Below are positions 35,885 through 44,779 of a DNA stretch of 64,000 nucleotides, in pieces. Within the stretch, counting starts at the first letter, position 1; the number at the start of each line of letters is the position of its first letter. Under the pieces are notes generated by a model. The model was not told where the DNA came from. It saw nothing but the letters and a program-made list of their open reading frames with translations, and did not search any database. A program made the translations under genes and the position numbers. The stretch is from Ralstonia wenshanensis (GTDB taxonomy: Bacteria > Pseudomonadota > Gammaproteobacteria > Burkholderiales > Burkholderiaceae), in the NCBI RefSeq assembly GCF_021173085.1, contig NZ_CP076413.1:744001-808000 (forward strand), in the 5' to 3' direction.

Positions 35885-36874
35885 ATGTCACAGATGTTGG
35901 ATGTCATCACCTACGGCGAAGCCATGGCGATGTTCGTAGCGACTGCGCCCGGGCCGCTGGCCCAGGCCACGCAATTCACCAAACGCATCGCGGGTGCCGA
36001 TCTGAACGTGGCCATCGGCTTGAGCCGCCTCGGTTTTCGCGTCGGCTATGTGAGCCGAGTTGGGCAGGATTCGTTTGGTGAATACGTGCTGGAAACGCTG
36101 GCACGCGAACGGATCGATGCCTCGTGCGTGGTGGTGGACCCGCAATATCCGACCGGCTTCCAGCTGAAGTCGCGCACCGACGATGGCAGTGACCCGCGTG
36201 TGGAGTACTTCCGCAAGGGATCGGCCGCCAGCCGGCTCTCCTGCGCCGACTATGTGGCCGACTATGTGCTCGGTGCTCGCCATCTGCATCTCACGGGTGT
36301 GGCCCCCGCGATTTCCGCATCGTCGTGCGAACTTGCGTTCCACCTTGCACAAGAGATGCGCGCGGCCGGTAGATCAATCTCGTTCGATCCGAATCTGCGC
36401 CCAACGCTGTGGCCTTCCGCTGCGGAGATGGTGAGCACGCTGAACGCGCTGGCGGCCCTTTCCGATTGGGTGCTGCCCGGCTTGACCGAGGGACAGCAAT
36501 TGACCGGCTATGACAACCCGGCCGATATCGCGCGCTTTTATCTCGATCAAGGTGCACGTGGCGTTGCCATCAAGCTGGGTGCTGCAGGCGCGTACTACCG
36601 GACCGCCGACGGAGCAGAAGGCATCGCCGAGGGTGTGCGTGTGGAGCGCGTTGTCGACACGGTGGGCGCGGGTGACGGCTTTGCCGTGGGCGTTGTCAGC
36701 GCTCTGCTCGAAGGGCAGTCACCCGAGTTGGCCGTTGCGCGCGGCAACCGTATCGGCGCGCTGGCGATCCAGGTGATCGGGGATTCCGAAGGCCTGCCGA
36801 CTCGCGCTGAGCTTGATGTGCTTGAGCAAGCGGCCCGCATTGTGTGCGAGCCGGAACCCATTCCCAGCGTGTAA
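35885..36874 (+). CDS. kguK: 2-ketogluconate kinase KguK (PfkB family)
   Basis: Phosphorylates 2-ketogluconate to 2-keto-6-phosphogluconate in the cytoplasm. The 329-residue ribokinase-like protein begins MSQMLDVITYGEAMAMF and has the PfkB signatures: substrate region RIAGADLNVAIGLSRLGF and the ATP/anion-hole motif DTVGAGDGFAVGV, whose aspartate is the catalytic base. AAAGGAG precedes the ATG at 35885. Sequence alone would also allow 2-keto-3-deoxygluconate kinase (KdgK); the flanking kguE, kguT and kguD genes favour KguK. Confidence 0.8.
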   Translation: MSQMLDVITYGEAMAMFVATAPGPLAQATQFTKRIAGADLNVAIGLSRLGFRVGYVSRVGQDSFGEYVLETLARERIDASCVVVDPQYPTGFQLKSRTDDGSDPRVEYFRKGSAASRLSCADYVADYVLGARHLHLTGVAPAISASSCELAFHLAQEMRAAGRSISFDPNLRPTLWPSAAEMVSTLNALAALSDWVLPGLTEGQQLTGYDNPADIARFYLDQGARGVAIKLGAAGAYYRTADGAEGIAEGVRVERVVDTVGAGDGFAVGVVSALLEGQSPELAVARGNRIGALAIQVIGDSEGLPTRAELDVLEQAARIVCEPEPIPSV

Positions 36875-36933
36875 CGCAGCGCTTCGACTGCCGCCCTTCG
36901 CGGGCAACGCAAACCATCAAAGGAGACACGAAC

Positions 36934-38214
36934 ATGGCAACGCAACTCGCGGCGCGGCGCTGGTGGATGATCATGCCGATCGTCTTTATCACGTACAGCC
37001 TGGCCTACCTCGACCGCGCGAACTACGGCTTCGCGGCAGCGGCCGGCATCAATCACGATCTGGGGATCAGCCAGGGGCTGTCATCGTTGATCGGCGCGCT
37101 GTTCTTCCTCGGCTATTTCTTCTTCCAGATTCCGGGCGCAATTTACGCAGAACGCCGCAGCGTGAAGAAACTCGTGTTCATCAGCCTGGTGTTATGGGGC
37201 TTGTGCGCGGCGCTGACGGGCGTCGTGAGTGACATTCCCTCGCTGCTGGCGATCCGGTTTGTGCTGGGTGTGGTCGAGGCGGCCGTCATGCCTGCGATGC
37301 TCATCTACATCAGCAACTGGTTTACCAAGCACGAGCGTTCGCGCGCGAATACGTTTCTGATTCTCGGTAATCCCGTGACGGTGCTCTGGATGTCGGTGGT
37401 GTCGGGCTACCTCGTGCGCGAGTTCGGCTGGCGCCATATGTTTATCGCCGAGGGCGTGCCCGCCATCATCTGGGCCGTGTGCTGGTGGTGCCTGGTGCAG
37501 GACAAGCCGGCGCAGGCATCGTGGCTGAGCACACAGGAAAAGTGCGACCTGGAACAGGCATTGGCGGCGGAGCAGGCGGCCATCAAACCGATGCGCAACT
37601 ACGGCGAGGCCTTCCGCTCGCCGGTCGTCATCAAGCTGTGCGCGCAGTACTTCTGCTGGAGCATCGGCGTCTATGGCTTCGTGCTGTGGCTGCCGTCCAT
37701 CGTTAAGAATGGCTCGTCGCTCGGCATGGTCGAGACGGGCTGGCTGTCGGCGTTGCCGTATCTTGCTGCCACCATCGCGATGCTTGCGGCGTCGTGGGCG
37801 TCGGACAAGATCGGTTCGCGGCGCGGTTTCGTTTGGCCGTTCCTGCTGGTGGGCGCTGCGGCGTTTGCTGCATCGTTTGCACTCGGGTCAACGCACTTCT
37901 GGTTGTCGTACGCGCTGCTCGTCATTGCCGGCGCGGCGATGTATGCGCCGTATGGCCCGTTCTTCGCCATCGTGCCGGAGCTGCTGCCGAAGAACGTCGC
38001 GGGCGGTGCGATGGCGCTGATCAACAGCATGGGCGCCCTCGGGTCGTTTGTCGGCTCGTACTTCGTCGGCTACCTGAACGGTGCCACCGGCTCGCCGCTG
38101 GCGTCGTACGCATTCATGAGCACTGCGCTTTTTGCGGCCGTGATCCTCACGCTCTGCGTCAAGCCGCAACCGCGTGATGCTTACGCGCTCGCGCATCCCC
38201 TGCCTGGAAAATGA
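36934..38214 (+). CDS. kguT: 2-ketogluconate transporter KguT (MFS)
   Basis: A 426-residue major facilitator with about 12 hydrophobic segments, of the anion:cation symporter group that imports sugar acids. The N-terminus [20 protein letters not shown] and the motif [15 protein letters not shown] are typical of that group. AAAGGAGACACG precedes the ATG at 36934, 59 bp after kguK. Substrate is inferred from the operon; hexuronate or galactonate transporters look similar. Confidence 0.8.
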   Translation: MATQLAARRWWMIMPIVFITYSLAYLDRANYGFAAAAGINHDLGISQGLSSLIGALFFLGYFFFQIPGAIYAERRSVKKLVFISLVLWGLCAALTGVVSDIPSLLAIRFVLGVVEAAVMPAMLIYISNWFTKHERSRANTFLILGNPVTVLWMSVVSGYLVREFGWRHMFIAEGVPAIIWAVCWWCLVQDKPAQASWLSTQEKCDLEQALAAEQAAIKPMRNYGEAFRSPVVIKLCAQYFCWSIGVYGFVLWLPSIVKNGSSLGMVETGWLSALPYLAATIAMLAASWASDKIGSRRGFVWPFLLVGAAAFAASFALGSTHFWLSYALLVIAGAAMYAPYGPFFAIVPELLPKNVAGGAMALINSMGALGSFVGSYFVGYLNGATGSPLASYAFMSTALFAAVILTLCVKPQPRDAYALAHPLPGK

Positions 38215-38218
38215 ATTG

Positions 38219-39193
38219 ATGAAACCTCTCGTCGTTGCCTATAAGCCATTGCCCGACGATGTCGTCGCCCAATTGCGCGAGCATGTCGAACTCGTGCAGG
38301 TCGACGGCGCTGCGGCGTTGACCGAGGCGCTTGCCAACGCCGAGGGCGCGATCGGTGCGAGCCTGAAGATCACGCCGCAGATGCTCGACCGCGCGCCCCG
38401 GCTCAAGGCGTGGTCCACGATCTCCGTCGGTTATGACAATTTCGACGTGCCCGATCTCACGCACCGTGGCATTGCGCTGGCGCACACACCGAATGTGTTG
38501 ACCGAGTCAACCGCCGATACCGTGTTTTCGCTGATTCTCGCGTCGGCCCGGCGCGTCGTTGAGCTGGCCGAGTGGGTCCGGGCAGGCAACTGGCAGCGCA
38601 GCATCGGGCCCGAGCTTTACGGCACGGATGTTCAGGGCAAGACGATCGGCATCGTCGGGCTGGGACGCATCGGTGCGGCAGTGGCTCGCCGTGCTGCGCT
38701 AGGTTTCCGTATGCGTGTCCTGTACACGAACCGGCACTCGCATCCCGAGGCCGAAGCGCAGTACGGCGCGCGCCGCGTGACGCTCGACACGTTGCTGGCC
38801 GAAGCCGATTTTGTTTGCCTGCAGGTGCCGCTGACGCCTGAAACGCAGCACCTGATCGGCTCGGCAGAACTGGCGAAGATGAAGCGCAGCGCGGTCCTGA
38901 TCAATGCGTCGCGTGGGCCCGTCGTTGACGAGGCAGCGCTCATCCATGCATTGCACAACGGCACGATCCGCGGCGCGGGGTTGGATGTGTTCGAGCACGA
39001 GCCGCTGGCCGCCGATTCGCCACTGCTGGCCATGAAGAACGTAGTTGCATTGCCCCATATCGGCTCTGCAACGCACGAGACGCGACACGCAATGGCCCGC
39101 TGCGCCGCCGACAACCTGGTCAAGGCGCTGGCTGGTACGTTGCGTGAGAACTTGGTCAATCCGCAGGTACTGGAGCCCACCCGCGCTCCATGA
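38219..39193 (+). CDS. kguD: 2-keto-6-phosphogluconate reductase KguD
   Basis: D-isomer-specific 2-hydroxyacid dehydrogenase of 324 residues that would reduce 2-keto-6-phosphogluconate to 6-phosphogluconate, which enters the Entner-Doudoroff pathway. Visible are the Rossmann motif [28 protein letters not shown] with the catalytic arginine, the glutamate in LDVFEHEPL, and the histidine in [12 protein letters not shown]. It begins 4 bp after kguT. On its own it could be a glyoxylate/hydroxypyruvate or 2-ketogluconate reductase (GhrB/TkrA); the operon favours KguD. Confidence 0.8.
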   Translation: MKPLVVAYKPLPDDVVAQLREHVELVQVDGAAALTEALANAEGAIGASLKITPQMLDRAPRLKAWSTISVGYDNFDVPDLTHRGIALAHTPNVLTESTADTVFSLILASARRVVELAEWVRAGNWQRSIGPELYGTDVQGKTIGIVGLGRIGAAVARRAALGFRMRVLYTNRHSHPEAEAQYGARRVTLDTLLAEADFVCLQVPLTPETQHLIGSAELAKMKRSAVLINASRGPVVDEAALIHALHNGTIRGAGLDVFEHEPLAADSPLLAMKNVVALPHIGSATHETRHAMARCAADNLVKALAGTLRENLVNPQVLEPTRAP

Positions 39194-39272
39194 GTCGGGT
39201 GCCGGGATTGCGCTATGATCCTCGCACCCTGGCTCCGGCCCCTCGCGCCGACGGACCGTTCTGAAGCGCATC

Positions 39273-40337
39273 GTGACTGATTCCCCATCCTCTTCCTCGC
39301 GCCCTGCGACCATCACCGATGTGGCCCGCGAAGCGGGAACCGGCAAGACCAGCGTGTCCCGCTATCTGAACGGCGAGATGCAGGTCCTTTCCGAAGATCT
39401 GCGGCAGCGCATCGAAGCCGCCATCCAGCGGTTGAACTACCGGCCCAACCAGATGGCGCGCGGTCTCAAGCGCGGCCGCAACCGTCTGCTCGGCATGCTG
39501 GTGGCTGACCTGACCAATCCTTATACGATCGAAGTGCTGCAAGGCGTGGAGGCAGCCTGCCACGCGCTGGGCTACATGCCGCTCATCTGCCACGCCGCAA
39601 ATGAGATCGAGATGGAGCGCCGGTTCGTGCAGCTGCTGACGACGTACCGGGTCGAGGGATTGATCGTCAACGCGCTCGGTGCGGAAGAAGCCGTGCTGCG
39701 TCCGCTGCGGGGCGGCGGCATTCCTGCCGTGCTGGTGGATCGCACGGTCGAAGGGTTCGACGCCGACCTGGTGGGCCTCGATAACCACGACGCCATCAGG
39801 TTGGGTGTGCAGCATTTGCTGGATCATGGTTTCGATTCCATCCAGTTCATCGTGCAGCCGTTTGAGCAGGTCAGTTCGCGGCGTGAGCGCGAACTCGCCT
39901 TCCGAGAAACGATGGCAGCGACAGGGCGTCCAGCGGAGCCGACCGTGGTGCTGGACCCAACCGATCCGGCCTCAGTCGAGCGTGCGCTGGCAGAGATCGA
40001 TGCACGCATCGATGCAACGCACCAGCAGGGCGGAAAGCGACTGGCGCTGTTTATCGCCAACGCGCCGGTTGCGCTTGTCGTTGTGCGGCATCTGCGCACG
40101 CAATTTGGCCCAGCTTGGCAGGAGCGGACGGCGCTGCTGTCGATCGATGATCCGGAATGGGCGGAGTTGATCGGCATCACCACGATCCGGCAACCGACGT
40201 ACGACATCGGCTACAAGGCCGTCGAATTCGTGCATGAGCGCATCGAAGGTGTGAGCGGCGACGCCCGTGTCGTGTTGCTACCGGGCACGCTCGTCGAACG
40301 TGCTTCCACGTTGCGTTCGCTGCAGGCCGCGTCATGA
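39273..40337 (+). CDS. ptxS: PtxS, LacI-family regulator of 2-ketogluconate use
   Basis: A 354-residue LacI-family repressor: N-terminal helix-turn-helix TITDVAREAGTGKTSVSRYL, hinge LNYRPNQMARGLKRGR, and a periplasmic-binding-protein-like sensor domain from about residue 70 (LLGMLVADLTNPYTIEVLQG). The start is a GTG at 39273, 79 bp after kguD. In Pseudomonas PtxS binds 2-ketogluconate and releases its own operon's operator; the palindrome at 35052 is the natural target here. No operator copy is seen directly before this gene, so it is probably expressed from the kgu promoter. Confidence 0.82.
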   Translation: MTDSPSSSSRPATITDVAREAGTGKTSVSRYLNGEMQVLSEDLRQRIEAAIQRLNYRPNQMARGLKRGRNRLLGMLVADLTNPYTIEVLQGVEAACHALGYMPLICHAANEIEMERRFVQLLTTYRVEGLIVNALGAEEAVLRPLRGGGIPAVLVDRTVEGFDADLVGLDNHDAIRLGVQHLLDHGFDSIQFIVQPFEQVSSRRERELAFRETMAATGRPAEPTVVLDPTDPASVERALAEIDARIDATHQQGGKRLALFIANAPVALVVVRHLRTQFGPAWQERTALLSIDDPEWAELIGITTIRQPTYDIGYKAVEFVHERIEGVSGDARVVLLPGTLVERASTLRSLQAAS

Positions 40338-40819
40338 CGTTGCGTCTCTACCTCGCCGGGCCGGACGTTTTCCGCCCCGAACCCATCGCGCATGGCGAAG
40401 CGCTTAAGGCGCTGTGCGCGGAGTTCGGCTTCATCGGCCTGTATCCGCTCGACAACGCGATCGCCCCGCAGGCTGATGGCTTTGCGACCGCCGCGGAGAT
40501 CTACCGCCAGAACATCACACTAATCGACTCGGCCGACGCGGTGCTCGCCAACGTGGCGGACTTTCGCGGCCACGAGCCCGACTCCGGCACGTGTTTTGAA
40601 ATCGGCTACGCCATCGCCCGCGGCAAAGACGTGTGGTGCTACAACGTGCCTGACGTGCCGCTGGTCGGCCAGGTGCCGAACACCAACGGCAACGATGCAG
40701 ACGGCTGGGCCGTGGAAGATTTCGGCCTGCCGCGCAACCTCATGATCGCTTGCAGCTGCCGCCTCGTCGTGGGCGATGTGCGCGTGTGCCTGAAGCGTAT
40801 GCGTGCGCACTACGCCTAG
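40334..40819 (+). CDS. Nucleoside 2-deoxyribosyltransferase family protein
   Basis: A 161-residue Rossmann-like protein with N-terminal LRLYLAGPDVFRPEP, mid-sequence DSADAVLANVADFRGHEPDS and the catalytic glutamate in GTCFEIGYAIARGK, all characteristic of nucleoside 2-deoxyribosyltransferases that exchange bases on deoxynucleosides in salvage. The start overlaps the ptxS stop as ATGA, so it is co-translated with a sugar-acid regulator, an association without evident metabolic reason. It is the last gene before a strand switch. Confidence 0.85.
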   Translation: MTLRLYLAGPDVFRPEPIAHGEALKALCAEFGFIGLYPLDNAIAPQADGFATAAEIYRQNITLIDSADAVLANVADFRGHEPDSGTCFEIGYAIARGKDVWCYNVPDVPLVGQVPNTNGNDADGWAVEDFGLPRNLMIACSCRLVVGDVRVCLKRMRAHYA

Positions 40820-40963
40820 TCGCGAGCTGGATATGCAGTTGCGGATTGCTTCCTTCCGGGCAAACGAGGCCATCCACTTCGCGCCAGGCTGCCCCGACAA
40901 AGATCGGCGCACGTTGCATCGCACGAACTTTGAAGGTGACGTGCCGGTTCAGGGCCCGTTCGT

Positions 40964-41425
40964 CTACAGCCCGGCCTCGGCCAGGCGGGCATCAATACTC
41001 GCCAGCGTCAACGTCTGTGCAAACAGCCGCGTGAGCGATTGGCTTGCATACTGCGGCACCTCGTCCGCTGTGGTCCAACGGTACGCATCCATCTCGGGGA
41101 TGAGCCTGCCGGTGTGATAACTGTTGAACATCGATGTGCACGTGAGCGTGTCGAGTGCAACTTCTGCGCGGCGCAGGCGCGTGGCGAACAGGTGCAGTTC
41201 CTTGTCGCGGCGATAGGGGAAACGGCCGAGCTCGATCAGTGCGTGGCTGTCGAGCACGAGGCCGGTTTCCTCGCGCGTCTCGCGCAGGGCGGCGTCGCGA
41301 TCGTTTTCGCCCGGGTCAGGGGCGCCTTTGGGGATGTCCCAGTGGCGCGTCTCGGTGGCATGGGCGAGGAGCACATCGCCATCTTCGTTGAGCAGGACGA
41401 GGCCGCAGGACAGGGCGATCGGCAT
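40964..41425 (-). CDS. Nudix hydrolase
   Basis: A 153-residue protein with a complete Nudix box: GAPDPGENDRDAALRE followed by TREETGLV, giving all glutamates for metal binding. The start MPIALSCGLVLLNEDGDVL and WDIPKGAPD are typical of diadenosine polyphosphate or dNTP hydrolases (bis(5'-nucleosyl)-tetraphosphatase type). Substrate cannot be told. Its ATG lies one base after the stop of the fetA-fetB remnant, so it was, and may still be, the third gene of that unit. Confidence 0.88.
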   Translation of the reverse strand: MPIALSCGLVLLNEDGDVLLAHATETRHWDIPKGAPDPGENDRDAALRETREETGLVLDSHALIELGRFPYRRDKELHLFATRLRRAEVALDTLTCTSMFNSYHTGRLIPEMDAYRWTTADEVPQYASQSLTRLFAQTLTLASIDARLAEAGL

Positions 41426-41426
41426 G

Positions 41427-41723
41427 TCATTTCGCTCCGGAGCGTTGCGTGATGCGTGCGGTCAGCGATTGGCGCTCGCGGCTGAATAACCGGCGATAGG
41501 CCAGCAGCACAACCGCGACCGTGCCCAGCCCCGTAGACGCCGCCAGCAGGAACATGATGATGAGCTGGTAGCGCACAGCCTCCTGCAGCAGCTCGCTTTT
41601 GCCCGCGCCTGAGGGCCCGGCCAGCGCAATGCGATCGCCGGCCTGCACGGCAAGCGTGGCAGGTTGCAGCAGCGTGACGCCGGTGCGTGCATCGCGGCGT
41701 TGGAGATGGGAGGCGGCCAGCAT
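41427..41723 (-). pseudogene. In-frame fusion remnant of iron exporter genes fetA and fetB
   Basis: A 98-codon frame whose first part is the beginning of an ABC ATPase (MLAASHLQRRDARTGVTLLQ, then a Walker A motif GPSGAGKSELLQ). Immediately after Walker A it changes to the C-terminal end of a membrane permease (EAVRYQLIIMFLLAASTGLG, then VVLLAYRRLFSRE), the typical tail of FetB/YbbM. ATPase Q-loop, signature and Walker B, and almost all permease helices, are missing. I read this as one deletion from early fetA to late fetB that kept the frame. A functional ABC transporter is impossible; a small membrane peptide could still be made. No start codon or ribosome site problem is visible at 41723, though the frame is open further upstream. 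Confidence 0.75.
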
Positions 41724-42033
41724 GGTGGGGCGAATGTGTTGCGTACAGTACGGCATCAATGCCCGGCTCTTATGCATTATGCATATGAGCGGAGGCTGGG
41801 CTCCTCCGCCGTAATCCTGAACTCGCGTGCGCAGGCGCTGTGCCGTCGCCGCGTCGTGACGCCATCCCCGTGCCATGCGGAATGCCCCCTAGCCCAAACG
41901 GAGCAGCCTGAATGCGCTGGCCGGTGGCCGATGTCGGACGAATCCGACATGCCATTCAGCCACGGGCGGGTCGCCATTTGCGCATACCGGGCATACGATC
42001 GAAACATCACTATAAGAAGAGATGGAGGGCGCC

Positions 42034-42399
42034 ATGGAGACCGACAAAGTGCAGGTTGCCCACCCGTGGTGGCAGCCGGGAGTTTTTGCATCTGCGCCAG
42101 CCATTTTTCTCTGGATCTGCGCTGAATTGCCTCCCGATATGCTCGGCGCCATCTTCCACGCGGGTACGTCGCCCGACTCGCTTCGGCACGTGGGTGACAC
42201 GCTGTTCGTGATCGGCTGGACCGCCAGCGGCGCGCTCATGTGGCATGGCCGGCGGCGCATCGGGCATGACGCGGACGTGACAGAGCAACCGGCTTCCGCG
42301 GCGGGGGAGGCGACGGAGCGGCCGCACGGGCTCGCTGGTTTGCGCCAGAACATGGCCCGGCGCTGGGAGCGCATGCGCCATCCGATTCCGCTGCACTGA
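42034..42399 (+). CDS. Small unknown membrane-associated protein
   Basis: A 121-residue protein. GGAGGG at 42024-42029 positions the ATG at 42034 (METDKVQVAHPWWQPGVF); the in-frame ATG at 42022 overlaps that site. It has two moderately hydrophobic stretches (about 13-30 and 55-72) and a basic, Arg-rich C-terminus with RRWERMRHP. I do not recognise a family. It is monocistronic, closed by the terminator at 42421. Confidence 0.6.
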   Translation: METDKVQVAHPWWQPGVFASAPAIFLWICAELPPDMLGAIFHAGTSPDSLRHVGDTLFVIGWTASGALMWHGRRRIGHDADVTEQPASAAGEATERPHGLAGLRQNMARRWERMRHPIPLH

Positions 42400-42420
42400 T
42401 ATTGCGCTGCCGCAAACAAG

Positions 42421-42446
42421 AAAGGCCGGATTGCTCCGGCCTTTTT
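42421..42446. terminator. Bidirectional Rho-independent terminator
   Basis: A 10-bp stem AAAGGCCGGA/TCCGGCCTTT closes a 4-base loop, with T-rich sequence to the right and A-rich sequence to the left. It lies between convergent genes ending at 42399 and 42465. Confidence 0.9.
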
Positions 42447-42464
42447 GACGCGCGGGAAGCCCTT

Positions 42465-42992
42465 TCAGGAGGTGCTGCCCGGAATGATCTCGTTCGCATC
42501 GGCATTAGACGCAGACGTAGCCGTACTGACCGGCTCGCCTTGTGCATCTTGCCATTTCTTGTAGCCCCACCAAGCCGCTCCGGCCAAGATTCCGACCTTG
42601 CCGAGCTTGCGCGTGATCCGGCCGATGACGGTGCGGCGCAATCCTGCATACGCGAGCGACAGCGCGGTGCCCACCAGCGGATATTCACGCGCAATGCCGA
42701 GCGCTCGCATCAGGCCATTGGGGCGCGCGAGCGGGCGGATGACGCTGGGCAGCAACGCGCCGAGGCCGCCCAGGCTGAAGGTACGGCTGGCGGCGCGATG
42801 TACATCGTTGCGGGCTTGAGCGTAGTCGTAGCGCTCCAGCGCGGCGCGTGTCAGAAGCAGTTCCTTGCGGACGCTCAGTGGCAGGCGCGTTTCGGCGCCG
42901 CGGCGTGATGGCCGCACATGATGTCGCGCACTCGATGCGGGTTCGTTCATAGACGGGCCGGGCGACGGCGTTTGTTCGGTGGGATCGGTCAT
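42465..42992 (-). CDS. Unknown protein of the YqjD-YqjE-linked cluster (YqjK-like position)
   Basis: A 175-residue basic protein. The N-terminal 40 residues are polar and Pro/Arg-rich, the centre contains LSVRKELLLTRAALERYDY, and there is a weak hydrophobic segment at about 135-150 (KVGILAGAAWWGYKKW). The start overlaps the stop of the holin-like gene as ATGA, so the two are translationally coupled. By order it corresponds to the third gene of the enteric yqjD-yqjE-yqjK cluster, but I cannot claim sequence homology. Function unknown. Confidence 0.7.
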   Translation of the reverse strand: MTDPTEQTPSPGPSMNEPASSARHHVRPSRRGAETRLPLSVRKELLLTRAALERYDYAQARNDVHRAASRTFSLGGLGALLPSVIRPLARPNGLMRALGIAREYPLVGTALSLAYAGLRRTVIGRITRKLGKVGILAGAAWWGYKKWQDAQGEPVSTATSASNADANEIIPGSTS

Positions 42993-43366
42993 CGGCGCAA
43001 GATCTCCCGGTCTTTGTCGAGCTCGGCCAGCGTGGCCTCGAACAGTGGCGGGGCGTTACGCAGCAGCGAGCGTACCTTCCACAGGCACGCCGCCGCGCCC
43101 AGCGCATACAGCGCTGCCATTACGGCAAGGGACTGCCAGCGATACGTATCCCAGCAAAGGATGACCACCAGCGCCGTCAGTGTCATGATGGACAGGCCGA
43201 TGAGGCTCACGGCCAACATGCCCAGGAAGGCGGTCCCGAGTAGCCGTTCTTTTTCTTCAGCCAGTTCGACGCTGGCCAGCTCGAGCCGCGTCTGCAGCAT
43301 CGAGACGACCGTGCCGGCCAGTTTCTTCAAGGAAGCGAACAGCTTTGGGCTGGTGTCGTCGGTCAT
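42989..43366 (-). CDS. Phage-holin-family-like membrane protein (YqjE type)
   Basis: A 125-residue protein. The amphipathic N-terminus LFASLKKLAGTVVSMLQTRL is followed by ELASVELAEEKERLL and two membrane helices (about 45-70 and 75-97), the pattern of the YqjE/holin superfamily III family found beside DUF883 proteins. The ATG at 43366 (MTDDTSPKLF) is chosen; the frame upstream has no support. Despite the family name there is no phage context. Confidence 0.85.
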   Translation of the reverse strand: MTDDTSPKLFASLKKLAGTVVSMLQTRLELASVELAEEKERLLGTAFLGMLAVSLIGLSIMTLTALVVILCWDTYRWQSLAVMAALYALGAAACLWKVRSLLRNAPPLFEATLAELDKDREILRR

Positions 43367-43449
43367 GAGGTGTGGAAAAGGTGCTAGGCCAATGGCGCCA
43401 CTGCGGACCCAGCACGCGCCATGCCCGGAATGGAGCCCCCAAAATGCAA

Positions 43450-43491
43450 CTGGCCGATGGCGCGATCCACTGGGCGCGCGCCATCGGCCAG
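43450..43491 (-). other. Perfect 15-bp hairpin between the yqjD-like and yqjE-like genes
   Basis: CTGGCCGATGGCGCG and CGCGCCATCGGCCAG pair without mismatch around a 12-base loop. On the minus strand TTGCATTTT follows, so it may act as a leaky terminator or as an mRNA-stabilising element separating expression of the two genes. Confidence 0.6.
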
Positions 43492-43506
43492 AAAGGGTGC
43501 TGCGGG

Positions 43507-43833
43507 TTACTTGCGGTTGAGCAGCAGGCCGATCAGCAGGCCCACGCCGGCCGCCACGCCCACGGCTTGCCACGGATGATCGTGGACATAGTCATCGGTG
43601 GCGCGTGCGGCAGCCTTGCTCTTGTGGACGACCGCGTCTTGCAGATCCTGCGCCTTCTCCTTGGCTTGGCGGAGCATGCCCATGCCACGCTCGCGCAGTT
43701 CGGCGGCCTTTTCGCCGCTGCTGGAGGCAGCTTGTTTGAGCAGGGTTTCAGCGTCGGACAGTACAGTCTTCACGTCGGTCATCAGTTTCTCCTTATTGAC
43801 GGAATCGGCCAGGTTGGGGGAAGTGTTCGTCAT
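43507..43833 (-). CDS. DUF883 (ElaB/YqjD) membrane-anchored protein
   Basis: A 108-residue protein with a long amphipathic helix (about 12-80, including LMTDVKTVLSDAETLLKQAA and AAELRERGMGMLRQAKEKAQ) and a C-terminal membrane anchor VGVAAGVGLLIGLLLNRK after HDHPWQAVG. This is the ElaB/YqjD pattern; enteric members bind ribosomes at the inner membrane in stationary phase. The ATG at 43833 (MTNTSPNLAD) has GAGGA upstream. Confidence 0.9.
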   Translation of the reverse strand: MTNTSPNLADSVNKEKLMTDVKTVLSDAETLLKQAASSSGEKAAELRERGMGMLRQAKEKAQDLQDAVVHKSKAAARATDDYVHDHPWQAVGVAAGVGLLIGLLLNRK

Positions 43834-44116
43834 GGTCGGGTCCTCGGTGTCGGGGGGGTAGTTCAATCGTCAATCTGTCGATGCGCTTATTCGCTAGCAT
43901 ATGTGTGAGCACTGCGAAACTTCAAGCGCTCGCGTCGCGCGCACTGCGATGGATCAAGGCTTCGGTCATTGTCCGGCAATGTGCGCACGCCTTCCACCCT
44001 GTTGTCAGCAAATGCCGCGCCTAATGACGAAAAGTGATGTTGTTGTGAATTTATAGTCGTTTTGGTTGGATGGCAATCTGGCTATAGTGGTTCCCAATCT
44101 GTGTATGGAGGACACG

Positions 44117-44755
44117 ATGTCTCTACGTTTGGGCGATATCGCCCCTGATTTCGAGCAGGATTCCAGTGAAGGCCGCATCAAGTTCCATGAGTGGCTGGGC
44201 AATAGTTGGGGCGTGCTTTTCTCGCACCCGGCCGATTACACGCCGGTCTGCACCACCGAACTGGGCCTGACCGCCAAGCTGAAGGACGAATTTGCCAAGC
44301 GCAATGTCAAGGCGATTGCGTTGTCGGTCGATTCGGTCGAGTCGCATAAGGGCTGGATCAACGACATCAACGAGACGCAGAACACCAGCGTCAACTTCCC
44401 GATCATTGCCGACCCCGATCGGAAGGTTTCACAGCTGTACGACATGATTCATCCGAATGCGAGCGAGACATTTACCGTGCGTTCGCTGTTCGTGATCGAT
44501 CCGAACAAGAAGATTCGCCTGACGATTACGTATCCGGCTTCGACGGGGCGCAATTTCAATGAAGTGCTGCGCGTGATCGACTCGCTGCAGTTGACCGACA
44601 GCCATAGCGTGGCCACGCCGGGTAACTGGCAAGACGGCGACGACGTGGTCATCGTGCCGTCGTTGAAGGACGAGGAAGTCCTCAAGCAGAAATTCCCGAA
44701 GGGCTACAAGGCGGTGCGGCCGTATCTGCGCCTGACGCCGCAGCCCAACAAGTGA
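44117..44755 (+). CDS. 1-Cys peroxiredoxin (Prx6-type)
   Basis: Reduces hydrogen peroxide or organic peroxides. The 212-residue protein has the peroxidatic cysteine in HPADYTPVCTTELG (C45) and a conserved arginine in the second half. The long C-terminal domain (from about 165, GDDVVIVPSLKDEEVLKQKF, ending KAVRPYLRLTPQPNK) marks the Prx6/1-Cys group; no resolving cysteine motif is seen. GGAGG precedes the ATG at 44117. It is monocistronic between its own upstream AT-rich region and the terminator at 44780. Confidence 0.93.
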   Translation: MSLRLGDIAPDFEQDSSEGRIKFHEWLGNSWGVLFSHPADYTPVCTTELGLTAKLKDEFAKRNVKAIALSVDSVESHKGWINDINETQNTSVNFPIIADPDRKVSQLYDMIHPNASETFTVRSLFVIDPNKKIRLTITYPASTGRNFNEVLRVIDSLQLTDSHSVATPGNWQDGDDVVIVPSLKDEEVLKQKFPKGYKAVRPYLRLTPQPNK

Positions 44756-44779
44756 CCGTCTCCTTGGTAGTGTGATTGC

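Noticed and set aside
42989..43366. Holin-like gene as a sign of a prophage
   Set aside because: It belongs to the YqjE group next to a DUF883 gene; there are no phage structural, lysis, integrase or repressor genes nearby.
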